Shown: positions 35,303 through 43,789 of the stretch, one piece after another | How positions within the stretch are numbered: the first letter of the stretch is position 1 | How the letters are laid out: every line of letters starts with the position of its first letter | Origin: Draconibacterium sediminis | GTDB taxonomy: Bacteria > Bacteroidota > Bacteroidia > Bacteroidales > Prolixibacteraceae | DNA length: 64,000 nucleotides | Assembly: GCF_000949475.1 (NCBI RefSeq) | Contig: NZ_JRHC01000007.1 | Location: forward strand, 173,495 to 237,494 | Direction of reading: 5' to 3' | Translations under genes and position numbers: made by a program | The notes under the pieces: generated by a model | Told to the model about the DNA's origin: nothing | What the model saw: the letters and a program-made list of their open reading frames with translations, nothing else | The model's database searches: none

Positions 35303-35638
35303 GATTTTTTATTTAGCCGGAAGACGGAAGCCCGCAGTCCGAAGTTTTTCGTTAGTGTAAAGGTCGGGTGAAGCGTGACGCAAGTCTAATGAACTATGCA
35401 GCCAGGAATATGAAGTTTGCTGAAGGCTTAAAACTTATGACGCAAGCATATAAATTATGATGCAACACGTGATGCAAAGCCCTGAAAAGCTTGCTAAGTC
35501 AGTGTTCTAAGAAGCACATAAAAACATCGAAAAAAACGCTCTCCTCAAAATAAAATATCATCGAAAGAAAGGATAGTATAAGGGACTAACAAACATAATT
35601 CGTATTTTTAGGATCGTATTTATCCGAAGCAGTCAACT
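35303..35638. promoter_or_regulatory. Divergent control region with four TGAYGCAA repeats
   Basis: This 336-bp gap separates the acyltransferase-ankyrin gene and the AraC-TPR gene and contains no gene. TGACGCAA occurs at 35376 and 35438, TGATGCAA at 35458 and 35470, all in the same orientation. Repeated direct half-sites are how AraC-type proteins usually bind, so these are candidate operators for the neighbouring regulator. No clear TAnnTTTG box was found. Confidence 0.45.
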
Positions 35639-37723
35639 ATGCCTAGTCTTAACACCGCAGAAAAAAACTTTCTAAACCAAATAACTCAGCTTGTTGAGGA
35701 GAACATCTCCAACGAGCAGTTTGGTGTTTCGGAGTTGGCAGATGCGGTTGGAATGAGTCGCTCGAACCTGTTACGAAAAATAAAAAAAATAACCGATCTA
35801 TCTGCAAGCCAGTTTATTCGCAACGTGCGTTTAAAATATGCCGCCGAGTTGCTTCAGGAAGGATCGTACACGGTTTCGGAAGTTTCGTATAAGGTGGGTT
35901 TTGGCAGTCCCTCGTATTTTATAAAATGCTTCCGCGAGCTGTACGGTTACCCTCCCGGCGAAATGAGTATGCACGAAGAAACAGAAGAACAGCAAACCCA
36001 GGAAACAGAAACGGAGCAGGAGCTACAGGCCCCCGATCGGCAAAAGAAGATTCCGGTTTTATTGATCTCTTTTTTGGCAATTGCGGTTATTGCTGTGGTG
36101 TTATACATAGCATTACGCCCCGGGTCCGACACTGGTAATAAGGTGAAATCAATTGCCGTATTGCCATTTCTAAACGATAGTAACGACACCACGAATGTTT
36201 ATATCATTAACGGCCTGATGGAGGCCACATTGAATAACCTCCAACAAATTCAGGACCTGAGGGTGATTAGCCGCACTTCGGTTGAGCAGTACCGCAACAA
36301 TCCAAAACCGACACCCGAAATTGCGCGCGAACTGAATGCCACCTACCTGGTTGAAGGCAGCGGACAAAAAATCGGGAATCAGATACTGTTGAACATTCAG
36401 TTGATAGAAGCCGAAAGCGATAAACATTTGTGGAGCCAGCAATACCGGCGTGATACAGAAGACATTTTTACGCTGCAGGCCGATGTGGCAAAAAATATTG
36501 CAGAACAAATAGAAGCCATTGTTACCCCGGAAGAAATAAAACGCATTGAAAAAGCACCTACCAATAATTTGGTGGCTTACGACCTGTTTTTGAAAGGATA
36601 TGATTTACTTGGAAAACCAAGCGAAGAAAACCTTCGGGCAGCAATTCCATATTTCAAACAAGCCATTAAACATGATGATGAGTTTGCCCGTGCCTATGCC
36701 GGAATTGCTATTGCTTTCTATCTTCTTGACCAGAATAAAACGGAAAAACAGTTTGCCGACTCCATAAATTTTTATGCCGACCAGGCACTTTTCCACGACT
36801 CGAAATTGCCACAGAGTTTAACCGCCAAAGCGCTTTTTTATATGGAGCACAGCGAATACGAGCTGGCTCTCCCCTATCTTGAAAAAGCTTTGGAGATCAG
36901 CCCTAACTCTGATGTGGTTCTAATTTTCCTGGTTGAATTGTATGTAAACTACCTGCCCAACACAGAGAAGTACCTTGAATATGCCTTGAAAGGCCTTGAG
37001 ATCGATATTGTTGCAGCCTACGATTCATCCGCCGCGAGTTACAGTTACCTGCACATCAGCAATGCTTTTATTCAATCGGGTTTTGTTGATGAAGCTGAAA
37101 AGAATATTGAACGATCATTGGAATATCTTCCTGAAAATCTATACTCGCAATACGTAAAGGCGTATATTCAATATGCTCAGGACGAAGACCTGCACCAGCT
37201 GAATAAAAGCTTGCTGGCTACCTTTGAAAAAGACAAAACGCGCCTCGACATTTTGCAGGAAGTCGCAAAGTCATATTACTACCTGCGCGACTTTGAAAGC
37301 GCAGCAAAATATTACAAAGCCTTTGTTGAGGCCCGGGAATTGTATCAGCTTGATATTTACCGATCGGAAAACGGGAAAATAGCTGTAACCTTTGATAAAG
37401 TTGGCGAGCAGGAACTGGCGGATAAATATTTTGAGCAGTACAAAACATGGGCAGAAAATGATCCGTCGATATACAGCAACTTGTCGTTGGCATTTTACTA
37501 CTCTTATAACGGAGATAACAACAAAGCCATCGATTATTTAAAGGCTTTTTCGCAGCAGGACAACTTTCACTACTGGACCATTCTTTTTACCCCAATCGAT
37601 CCGCTGATGGATAATCTGTTGAAACATCCGCAGTATAAAAATGTGTTCCGTGAGATTGAAAACAAATTTAACGCAAACCACAAACGCATAAAAGAATCGC
37701 TTGAGGATAAAGGGCTTTTGTAG
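35639..37723 (+). CDS. AraC-type regulator with membrane helix, TolB-like domain and TPRs
   Basis: The protein has 694 residues. Residues of about 10-110 are an AraC/HTH_18 DNA-binding domain (GVSELADAVGMSRSNLLRKI, then YTVSEVSYKVGFGSPSYFIK). A Glu/Gln-rich linker is followed by one membrane helix (about 140-160, IPVLLISFLAIAVIAVVLYI). A TolB-N/FlgO-like domain begins KSIAVLPFLND, as in CadC-like and adenylate-cyclase-linked regulators. The rest is TPR-like helices (SDVVLIFLVELYVNY, YSYLHISNAFIQSGF). It looks like a one-component membrane regulator with DNA-binding head inside and sensor outside. It is divergent from the acyltransferase-ankyrin gene, its most likely target. Confidence 0.9.
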   Translation: MPSLNTAEKNFLNQITQLVEENISNEQFGVSELADAVGMSRSNLLRKIKKITDLSASQFIRNVRLKYAAELLQEGSYTVSEVSYKVGFGSPSYFIKCFRELYGYPPGEMSMHEETEEQQTQETETEQELQAPDRQKKIPVLLISFLAIAVIAVVLYIALRPGSDTGNKVKSIAVLPFLNDSNDTTNVYIINGLMEATLNNLQQIQDLRVISRTSVEQYRNNPKPTPEIARELNATYLVEGSGQKIGNQILLNIQLIEAESDKHLWSQQYRRDTEDIFTLQADVAKNIAEQIEAIVTPEEIKRIEKAPTNNLVAYDLFLKGYDLLGKPSEENLRAAIPYFKQAIKHDDEFARAYAGIAIAFYLLDQNKTEKQFADSINFYADQALFHDSKLPQSLTAKALFYMEHSEYELALPYLEKALEISPNSDVVLIFLVELYVNYLPNTEKYLEYALKGLEIDIVAAYDSSAASYSYLHISNAFIQSGFVDEAEKNIERSLEYLPENLYSQYVKAYIQYAQDEDLHQLNKSLLATFEKDKTRLDILQEVAKSYYYLRDFESAAKYYKAFVEARELYQLDIYRSENGKIAVTFDKVGEQELADKYFEQYKTWAENDPSIYSNLSLAFYYSYNGDNNKAIDYLKAFSQQDNFHYWTILFTPIDPLMDNLLKHPQYKNVFREIENKFNANHKRIKESLEDKGLL

Positions 37724-37728
37724 CGCAT

Positions 37729-37760
37729 AAAAAAAGCCCCTCAAACAGTGAAGGGCTTTC
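37729..37760. terminator. Bidirectional terminator
   Basis: AAAGCCCCTC and GAAGGGCTTT form a stem around ACAGT, with a T run on the minus strand (long) and a shorter one on the plus strand. It lies between the convergent ends of the AraC-TPR gene and the oxidoreductase gamma gene. Confidence 0.85.
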
Positions 37761-37780
37761 TATAATTAGCTTCAATTATT

Positions 37781-38332
37781 CTATACCAATTGCACATCAG
37801 CAACAATTTCCTGGCCTTTTTTAATGGCTTCCAGGTTTAGTGGAATTAATTTGTGGTAACGTTCCGGAAGTGATTTTTCCAGACCTTTTTCAACGTTATC
37901 CAACGAAAGAATTGGTCGCACTTTCAGGTAACTTCCAAAAACGATCATATTAAACACCTTTGGGTTTCCCATTTCAACAGCCGTTTTTGTGGCTTCAACT
38001 TTATAGATGTTGATGTCGGTACGTGTTGGCGGATTGATCACTCCATTCGGATCGTACAATAAAGTTCCACCGGGTTTCACCGCTTTTTCGAATTTGTCCA
38101 TACTCTGCTGATTCAGAATAATGGCAGTATCAAACTCCTGCAAAATAGGCGAACTAATGCGGGTATCGCTAACAATTACGGTTACGTTGGCTGTTCCACC
38201 ACGCATTTCAGGTCCGTACGACGGGAACCAGGTAACTTCCTTGTCTTCCATAATACCCGAATAAGCAAGAATTTTACCCATTGAAAGTACACCTTGTCCT
38301 CCAAATCCGGCAATTATCATTTCTTCTGTCAT
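37781..38332 (-). CDS. 2-oxoacid:ferredoxin oxidoreductase gamma subunit
   Basis: The 183-residue protein begins MTEEMIIAGFGGQGVLSMGK, the glycine-rich start of the POR gamma domain, followed by WFPSYGPEMRGGTANVTVIV and ILNQQSMDKF. It is the last gene of a four-gene operon (ferredoxin-like delta, alpha, beta, gamma) and is separated from beta by 12 bp. In the complex it contributes to CoA binding and assembly (family knowledge). A terminator follows. Confidence 0.95.
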   Translation of the reverse strand: MTEEMIIAGFGGQGVLSMGKILAYSGIMEDKEVTWFPSYGPEMRGGTANVTVIVSDTRISSPILQEFDTAIILNQQSMDKFEKAVKPGGTLLYDPNGVINPPTRTDINIYKVEATKTAVEMGNPKVFNMIVFGSYLKVRPILSLDNVEKGLEKSLPERYHKLIPLNLEAIKKGQEIVADVQLV

Positions 38333-38344
38333 AGCTTCAATTTT

Positions 38345-39130
38345 TTAATTTTCCGAATGTTCACCTTTTACACTGTCTTTCAAATCGCCCAACGGATAAT
38401 AAGGAATCATGTTCTCCTCCATCCAGTTGTTGGCTTCCACCGGGCTCATTTTCCAACCCGAGTTACAGGTTGAAACCACCTCAACAAATGATGTTCCTTT
38501 TTTATCCAGCACATTCTGAATGGCTTTTTTCAGCGATCGTTTGCATTTTCGAGCCGTAGCTGCAGTGTGCACCGCCTGGCGTGTTACATATGATGTTCCG
38601 GGCAACTGAGCGATCAGGTTGGTAATCTTCATCGGATAACCATTCAAATCAACATTACGTCCATAAGGAGTAGTAGCTGTAACCATTCCTTCCAGTGTTG
38701 TTGGTGCCATTTGTCCACCGGTCATTCCGTAAATTCCGTTATTGATGAAAACCACAAGAATATTTTCGCCACGGTTACAGGCATGCATTATTTCGGCTGC
38801 TCCAATCGATGCAAGGTCACCATCGCCCTGGTAGGTAAACACAAAATTATCAGGATTTACACGGGCAACGCCGGTTGCTACTGCAGGTGCACGACCGTGC
38901 GCTGCTTCCTGCCAATCGATATCGATATAATTGTAAGCAAAAACGGCACAACCCACCGGTGCAATACCAATGGTTTTTTCCTGAAGGCCCATTTCTTCAA
39001 TCAATTCGGCAAGTATTTTATGAACCACACCATGAGAACACCCCGGGCAGTAGTGCATAATATCGTCGTTCAGAACTTCCGACTTTTGGTAAACCAGATT
39101 TTCCGGCTTTATAATTTCTTTAATGTCCAT
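38345..39130 (-). CDS. 2-oxoacid:ferredoxin oxidoreductase beta (thiamine-diphosphate) subunit
   Basis: I start at the ATG at 39130 (MDIKEIIKPENLVYQ) because GGAGGAG lies four bases upstream; the longer reading from 39166 would overlap the alpha gene. The 261-residue product has HYCPGCSHGVVHKILAELI, the cluster/TPP-binding start of the beta subunit, then VFTYQGDGDLASIGAAEIMH with the GDG motif of thiamine diphosphate binding and NNGIYGMTGGQMAPTTLEG. It carries out decarboxylation of the 2-oxoacid and electron transfer towards ferredoxin. Confidence 0.95.
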   Translation of the reverse strand: MDIKEIIKPENLVYQKSEVLNDDIMHYCPGCSHGVVHKILAELIEEMGLQEKTIGIAPVGCAVFAYNYIDIDWQEAAHGRAPAVATGVARVNPDNFVFTYQGDGDLASIGAAEIMHACNRGENILVVFINNGIYGMTGGQMAPTTLEGMVTATTPYGRNVDLNGYPMKITNLIAQLPGTSYVTRQAVHTAATARKCKRSLKKAIQNVLDKKGTSFVEVVSTCNSGWKMSPVEANNWMEENMIPYYPLGDLKDSVKGEHSEN

Positions 39131-39143
39131 AATCTCCTCCGGT

Positions 39144-40265
39144 TTAGTAACTACGTTTAACTCCATAACTCAACTCCCACGAAAATTTTTCTTCCAGTGC
39201 TTCAACTACCTCTGTTGGTGTAGGTATAATTCCTCCCATGCGACCAAAATGGTTAACACGGGCATTGCTTCCGGCCTCGTAAACCGACAGTTTAATGTCT
39301 TCCACCATTTGTCCGGCACTCATTTCAACCGAAAGGAATCCTTTGGCTTTGCGTGCCAGTTCCTGAATGGCTTTTTTAGGGAACGGGAATAAAGTAATCG
39401 GGCGAAGCAAACCAACCTTCAGGCCCTTTGCCCGGGCAATTTCCACTGCCTTTTGGCACACACGCGCCGACGTTCCGAATGCGACAATTACAAACTCGGC
39501 ATCGTCGCACTGAATAGCTTCGTAACGTACTTCTTCCTCTTCCATTTTGCGGTACTTCTCCTGGAAACGACGGTTGTTTTCTTCCATTTTGTCGGAATCC
39601 ATCTCCAGTGACGTAACTATATTCTTTTTGCGGTCGGCAGTTTTTCCGGTCGTAGCCCAGTCGCTGCTCATTTCCAGAATCTGCTCTTTTGTCCAGCGTG
39701 GCTTTTGGTCGGCCAGCTCTACTTTTTCCATCATCTGGCCAATGGCTCCATCAGCCAAAATCATTGCCGGATTGCGGTATTTAAACGCCAGTTCGAAACC
39801 AAGATCAACAAAATCGTTCATTTCCTGAACCGATGCTGGGGCAAGCACAATCATTTTATAATCGCCGTGACCACCACCTTTTACACTCTGAAAATAATCG
39901 GCCTGCGAAGGTTGAATGGTTCCCAGTCCGGGGCCACCTCGTTGCACGTTTACAATTAAACATGGCAGTTCTGCTCCGGCAATGTACGAGATTCCTTCGG
40001 CCATCAGGCTAATACCCGGGCTCGATGAAGAAGTCATAATTTTTTTGCCGGTAGCCGCAGCTCCGTATACCATGTTTATCGAAGCAACTTCACTTTCGGC
40101 TTGTAATACCGTCATTCCTGTTTCGTTCCAGGGCTGGCGTGCCATAAGTGTTTCCATCACTTCCGACTGAGGTGTTATGGGATAGCCAAAATAACCGTCG
40201 CATCCGCAGCGGATGGCGGCCTCGGCCAACACCTCGTTTCCTTTCATTAATCTTAATTCTCCCAT
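39144..40265 (-). CDS. vorB: 2-oxoacid:ferredoxin oxidoreductase alpha subunit (VorB-like)
   Basis: The 373-residue protein contains GCDGYFGYPITPQSEVMETL, the N-terminal pyrimidine-binding domain, then AESEVASINMVYGAAATGKK and SSSSPGISLMAEGISY. NVQRGGPGLGTIQPSQADYF and the C-terminal transketolase-like domain (GLLRPITLFPFPKKAIQ) follow. Overall form and subunit order agree with the VOR (3-methyl-2-oxobutanoate) type annotated in many Bacteroidota, but the substrate could also be 2-oxoglutarate or another 2-oxoacid. It lies 113 bp downstream of the delta gene; that gap holds degenerate GATNCTTGAT repeats. Confidence 0.93.
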   Translation of the reverse strand: MGELRLMKGNEVLAEAAIRCGCDGYFGYPITPQSEVMETLMARQPWNETGMTVLQAESEVASINMVYGAAATGKKIMTSSSSPGISLMAEGISYIAGAELPCLIVNVQRGGPGLGTIQPSQADYFQSVKGGGHGDYKMIVLAPASVQEMNDFVDLGFELAFKYRNPAMILADGAIGQMMEKVELADQKPRWTKEQILEMSSDWATTGKTADRKKNIVTSLEMDSDKMEENNRRFQEKYRKMEEEEVRYEAIQCDDAEFVIVAFGTSARVCQKAVEIARAKGLKVGLLRPITLFPFPKKAIQELARKAKGFLSVEMSAGQMVEDIKLSVYEAGSNARVNHFGRMGGIIPTPTEVVEALEEKFSWELSYGVKRSY

Positions 40266-40279
40266 ATCTTGGTAATTAA

Positions 40280-40312
40280 TTTTGATTCTTGATTTTTGAT
40301 ACTTGATACCAG
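40280..40312 (+). repeat. GATNCTTGAT short repeats
   Basis: GATTCTTGAT, TTTTTGATACTTGATACC: the same degenerate decamer found around the four-helix bundle gene at 14 kb, here without any gene, inside the 113-bp gap of the oxidoreductase operon. Confidence 0.5.
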
Positions 40313-40378
40313 ATGAAGAACGATGGATGCAAGAGTTAAATCATTCCTTCAATCCCTCATTTCTTCAGCCCTTAAGTT

Positions 40379-40606
40379 CTAGCTGGCTTTTGCTCGGTAA
40401 ATCGTTATGCAGGTATCCGGACAAACAACACCACAATTGGCGCATCCGATACAGGCATCAGGATTTTCCATATACGAATAATGATATCCTTTGCTGTTTA
40501 CCTCTTTGTGTAATGCCAATACATCGTGCGGACAAGCCTCCACACACAGACTGCAGCCTTTGCAGCCTTCCTTATCAACAACAACTGCTCCTTTTACTTT
40601 TGCCAT
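40379..40606 (-). CDS. Ferredoxin-like delta subunit of 2-oxoacid oxidoreductase
   Basis: The 75-residue protein has two 4Fe-4S motifs, CKGCSLCVEACP and CIGCANCGVVCP, in the usual delta-subunit spacing. It is the first gene of the operon and should carry electrons from the beta subunit to free ferredoxin. TAATTTTG on the minus strand lies 19 bp before the ATG and is a likely promoter element. Confidence 0.95.
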   Translation of the reverse strand: MAKVKGAVVVDKEGCKGCSLCVEACPHDVLALHKEVNSKGYHYSYMENPDACIGCANCGVVCPDTCITIYRAKAS

Positions 40607-40624
40607 TTTATAATGATTTTACAA

Positions 40625-40632
40625 CAAAATTA
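40625..40632 (-). promoter_or_regulatory. Candidate -7 element of the oxidoreductase operon
   Basis: TAATTTTG on the minus strand, matching TAnnTTTG, 19 bp before the delta gene. It lies in a 325-bp gap (40607-40931) that holds no gene and has a second such box facing the other way at 40905. Confidence 0.45.
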
Positions 40633-40904
40633 ACAATCTGAACAACGTAAAAAACCTATAAAAATCAGCTTATCAGACTTTTATAACCAGTGGTTTGAGT
40701 TCTTAATTTTTAATGGATTTTTTCTTTCAGATTCGAATTTTATCACCGTAAATTATTTTGAGTTTCTACTCTGCTGACAAAACTATTTTATACAACATAA
40801 AATGTGTGCAACAATAGTTGCTTTCTAATTTCGGATATTGAACAATATCTATGTTTTACACCAGCTGTAGCACATATACGGTACAATGGCAAATAAAAAA
40901 TATT

Positions 40905-40912
40905 TACTTTTG
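40905..40912 (+). promoter_or_regulatory. Candidate -7 element of the NIF3-like gene
   Basis: TACTTTTG matches TAnnTTTG and lies 20 bp before the first ATG (40932) of the NIF3-like gene. Confidence 0.45.
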
Positions 40913-40931
40913 AAATCATCAATACCATTTA

Positions 40932-41789
40932 ATGATTAAACCAATGAAAAAACTTCTGCTTTTCGTAATACTTATTCCTTTTTGCACATTCGCACAAAAT
41001 AAACCAACTCCCCGCTCGGTGGTAAACCAAATAAAAGAAAATGTAACCTGCGATTGGGCCGAAAAAACGGTTGATGTTTTTAAAGCTGGCAATCCGGACA
41101 CCGAAATAAAAGGAATTGCCGTATGTATGTTTGCCGATATGCGAACCCTGCAAAAAGCGGTTGAAATGAATTGCAACTTTATTATTACCCACGAACCGGT
41201 TTTCTACAATCACCTTGATGATACCGAAGCTTATGCAAATGACCCGGTTTATAAAGAAAAACGCCAATTTATTGAAGACCACAAGTTAGTTGTATTCCGG
41301 TTTCATGATCACATTCACATGACTAAACCAGATGGAATTTATGCCGGAATGATTGAAAAACTGGGATGGAAAGACTATGCCGTTGATGATCGGGGTACAT
41401 TATTTAAAATGCCGGAGATACAATTAGCAGACTTTGCGCAAGAATTAAAAAAGCAACTGGGCTTACAAACAGTACGTGTGATCGGTAACCCCGAAATGAA
41501 ATTTACCAAAGTAGGACTGGCTGTTGGAGCACCGGGTGGCGCGCGCCAGATACAAATGCTGAATATGCCCGACGTTGAAGTTATGGTTGCCGGTGAAGCC
41601 AACGAATGGGAAACCTACCTTTATGCCAATGATGCCACCACTTTAGGAAAAAACAAAGCCGTTATTTTTGTTGGTCATATAAAATCAGAGGAGGCCGGCA
41701 TGGATTATTGTGCACAATGGCTAAAAGGATTTGTAAAGGGTGTGCCTATTCATTTTATTGAGAATGAGGCGAATTTTGTAACGTTTTAA
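40932..41789 (+). CDS. Exported NIF3-like dinuclear-metal protein
   Basis: The 285-residue protein starts with a signal peptide (ATG at 40932 or 40944; MKKLLLFVILIPFCTFAQ, cleavage after FAQ). The NIF3/DUF34 fold follows: GIAVCMFADMRTLQKAVE, then IITHEPVFYNHLD and RFHDHIHM, and near the end VIFVGHIKSEEAGMDYC. His and Glu/Asp in these segments correspond to the metal ligands of the hexameric cytosolic family. Most members are cytosolic; here the signal sequence points to the periplasm. The reaction is unknown (GTP cyclohydrolase-like activity has been discussed for the family). It is single and ends at a strong terminator. Confidence 0.87.
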   Translation: MIKPMKKLLLFVILIPFCTFAQNKPTPRSVVNQIKENVTCDWAEKTVDVFKAGNPDTEIKGIAVCMFADMRTLQKAVEMNCNFIITHEPVFYNHLDDTEAYANDPVYKEKRQFIEDHKLVVFRFHDHIHMTKPDGIYAGMIEKLGWKDYAVDDRGTLFKMPEIQLADFAQELKKQLGLQTVRVIGNPEMKFTKVGLAVGAPGGARQIQMLNMPDVEVMVAGEANEWETYLYANDATTLGKNKAVIFVGHIKSEEAGMDYCAQWLKGFVKGVPIHFIENEANFVTF

Positions 41790-41845
41790 ATTTAGAAGTG
41801 AACTCACACTTCGACTTCGCTCAGTATGACAGTTAAATCAAGCAT

Positions 41846-41880
41846 AAAAAAAATCCGGGTTTTCCCCGGATTTTTTTTTC
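41846..41880. terminator. Bidirectional terminator
   Basis: AAATCCGGG (41851-41859) and CCCGGATTT (41865-41873) form a 9-bp stem with T runs on both strands, between the convergent NIF3-like and DUF4252 genes. Confidence 0.92.
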
Positions 41881-41910
41881 AGATATGGTTGGATTTGATG
41901 GTAAACTCAT

Positions 41911-42411
41911 TTATTCAAAATCACCTACATCAACATTTACTGCCTTGGTGATCTTGCCAATATTTTGCGGATCGATTATTCCACTGATGCTGATCAATGC
42001 ATTGTCATCTCCTCCCACTACAAGAATCAGATCTGATATTTTACCATTACCGGCATCGCGTGCCAGGAAACGAACAATTTCATCGTCTTCGGTTACTTCC
42101 ATCAACACTTCAAAATCGTTGTTTTTGAAAAAACCATCAGCTTCCAGTTCTTTGTAAAAATCGAGTTTTTCGTTCAACGCGTCATCTTCTACAGATAAAA
42201 TTCGAACTCCGTTTAATCCTGACAATAATTCCTGTGTGTCTTTGTCGCCTGTTTCAATTTGAGCGGCAAATCCCAGTAATTTACCCGAAATATTTACGGT
42301 GGTCATTCCCTTTTGGTTGGCATATTTTTCAAAGAGCTTGTCAACCGGGCTTTTTTGTGCAAATACTGCCATGGGCAATACAACTGCTAAAATCAATAAT
42401 AACTTCTTCAT
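41911..42411 (-). CDS. DUF4252 domain protein, secreted
   Basis: I start at the ATG at 42411, which opens a signal peptide (MKKLLLILAVVLPMAVFAQ); the longer reading from 42477 lacks one. The mature protein of about 147 residues begins SPVDKLFEKYANQKGMTTVN and contains LARDAGNGKISDLILVVGG, typical of DUF4252. In Bacteroidota this family very often follows an ECF sigma factor and its membrane anti-sigma factor, as here. Its job is unknown; it may be part of the signal sensed by the pair. Confidence 0.88.
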   Translation of the reverse strand: MKKLLLILAVVLPMAVFAQKSPVDKLFEKYANQKGMTTVNISGKLLGFAAQIETGDKDTQELLSGLNGVRILSVEDDALNEKLDFYKELEADGFFKNNDFEVLMEVTEDDEIVRFLARDAGNGKISDLILVVGGDDNALISISGIIDPQNIGKITKAVNVDVGDFE

Positions 42412-42532
42412 GATATTCGTTTTTTTAATTGTTTGTACTTTTCTGTTTCCACTCAGAACTTGCAGACTGCGCGCCAACTACATCGTTTCTGAATGTTTAT
42501 TTCTTTATTTTTAAGTCGAAACTGTTGGCTTA

Positions 42533-43102
42533 TTACAGGCTGTCGATATCCTGCAACGGGCTACTAGCTTCTGTTGCTTCTATTTTTTCAATTCCTTCGT
42601 AAAACTCTACTACCGGCTCGGTGGCTTTTTTAACAGGTTCATTTCCTTTTCTTAGCTTTTCGAACTCCGATAAGTGCACCATTCCCTCGTTGTATTTACT
42701 GCCCACAAACTGTAGTGTTTTGGCTGCGTAAGCATAAGCTTCTTTCGGATCTTTAAACGTATCCTCGAAAGGTTTTTGCTGCTCCTGGTAGAACAGGAAA
42801 CCACCCAAAACAATGATCACTGTTGCGGCAATTCCGGTAACCGTTTTCCACATCGTGAGGTATTTCGTTTTATCGCGGTGCTCGTTTTCCAGAATGTAAT
42901 CCATCACATCGTCTTCAATGGTCGGATCATTGGCTTTTTCCGCTAACTCTGATATACCTCCGAAAAACTCGGTGTACTCTGCCAACTCTTCGGCCACCTG
43001 CCCCGACTGAAAATAAACATTCAGTTGTTGCTCTTCGGCCTCAGTGGTTTCGCCATCAAAGTAGCGTTGCAGTAATCGTAGTATTTCTTGTGTTTCCATC
43101 AT
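42533..43102 (-). CDS. Membrane-bound anti-sigma-factor-like protein
   Basis: The 189-residue protein has an N-terminal cytoplasmic part (EILRLLQRYFDGETTEAEEQ), like zinc-free anti-sigma domains. One membrane helix follows (about 89-105, TVTGIAATVIIVLGGFLFYQ) and then an outer part of about 80 charged residues. The gene overlaps the 3' end of the ECF sigma gene by 47 bp, a common sign of translational coupling between a sigma factor and its inhibitor. No better family match is visible. Confidence 0.82.
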   Translation of the reverse strand: MMETQEILRLLQRYFDGETTEAEEQQLNVYFQSGQVAEELAEYTEFFGGISELAEKANDPTIEDDVMDYILENEHRDKTKYLTMWKTVTGIAATVIIVLGGFLFYQEQQKPFEDTFKDPKEAYAYAAKTLQFVGSKYNEGMVHLSEFEKLRKGNEPVKKATEPVVEFYEGIEKIEATEASSPLQDIDSL

Positions 43103-43601
43103 TTCTATTCATTTTTAAATATTCATCGCGCACTTTTTTTCGTGCTCTCGAAAGGTTTACCCTTATCGCATTTCGCTGAAGTCCGGTGGCCTCCTCAATT
43201 TCGTCGTACGAGAGTTGTTCAATGTCTCGCATATGCATTATATTTTGCTGCAGTTCGGGCAGTTGCCCTATCAGCATTTTAATCTGTTTTGCCGACTCAC
43301 CTAACTCAACTTTTGAATGAACGTCTATCGTTTTCGCCTTTAATCTTCGGTCAGTGTCTTCATCTATCGGAACTGTTCGGTTTGCTCTTATTACATCAAG
43401 GCAGCGGTTCCGTGTCATCCGCATCGCAAAGGCCTCAATGTTTTCCACTTCGTCGAGCGTTTCCTTTCGTTGCCATAATTTCAGGAACACATCCTGCACT
43501 ACATCCCGTGCCTGATCTTCGTCGTGTAAAAAGTGCGTTGCAAAGCGAAGCAGCTTATTACTGACAGGTAGTACACTTGTTTTAAAATCCTTGGCAACCA
43601 T
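43056..43601 (-). CDS. ECF RNA polymerase sigma factor
   Basis: I start at the ATG at 43601 (MVAKDFKTSVLPVSNKLLRF) because AAAGGAG lies four bases upstream. A longer start at 43640 falls inside the likely promoter. The 181-residue product has region 2 (ATHFLHDEDQARDVVQDVFL, KLWQRKE) and region 4 (LPELQQNIMHMRDIEQLSYD, then EIEEATGLQRNAIRVNLSRA). It is followed by overlapping anti-sigma and DUF4252 genes. TAACTTTG on the minus strand at 43638-43645 is a candidate -7 box. Confidence 0.95.
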   Translation of the reverse strand: MVAKDFKTSVLPVSNKLLRFATHFLHDEDQARDVVQDVFLKLWQRKETLDEVENIEAFAMRMTRNRCLDVIRANRTVPIDEDTDRRLKAKTIDVHSKVELGESAKQIKMLIGQLPELQQNIMHMRDIEQLSYDEIEEATGLQRNAIRVNLSRARKKVRDEYLKMNRNDGNTRNTTITATLL

Positions 43602-43637
43602 GTGCTCCTTTGTTTTGTATTCGTTTTTGCTTGTTTT

Positions 43638-43645
43638 CAAAGTTA
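43638..43645 (-). promoter_or_regulatory. Candidate -7 element of the ECF sigma operon
   Basis: TAACTTTG on the minus strand, matching TAnnTTTG, 37 bp before the chosen ATG. The fit to the housekeeping consensus suggests that at least basal expression does not need the ECF factor itself. Confidence 0.45.
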
Positions 43646-43789
43646 AGACGCGGGGGCAACAATTGCATTACATCGCTTGGTTATTTTTTTTGAAAAGAAA
43701 TGAATTTCACGGATAACGACGGGTGTTGACAATAAAATCCATCATTGGATTTCATTTCGCCAGCCGGCGCAAAGAAATCTGACCGCCAG

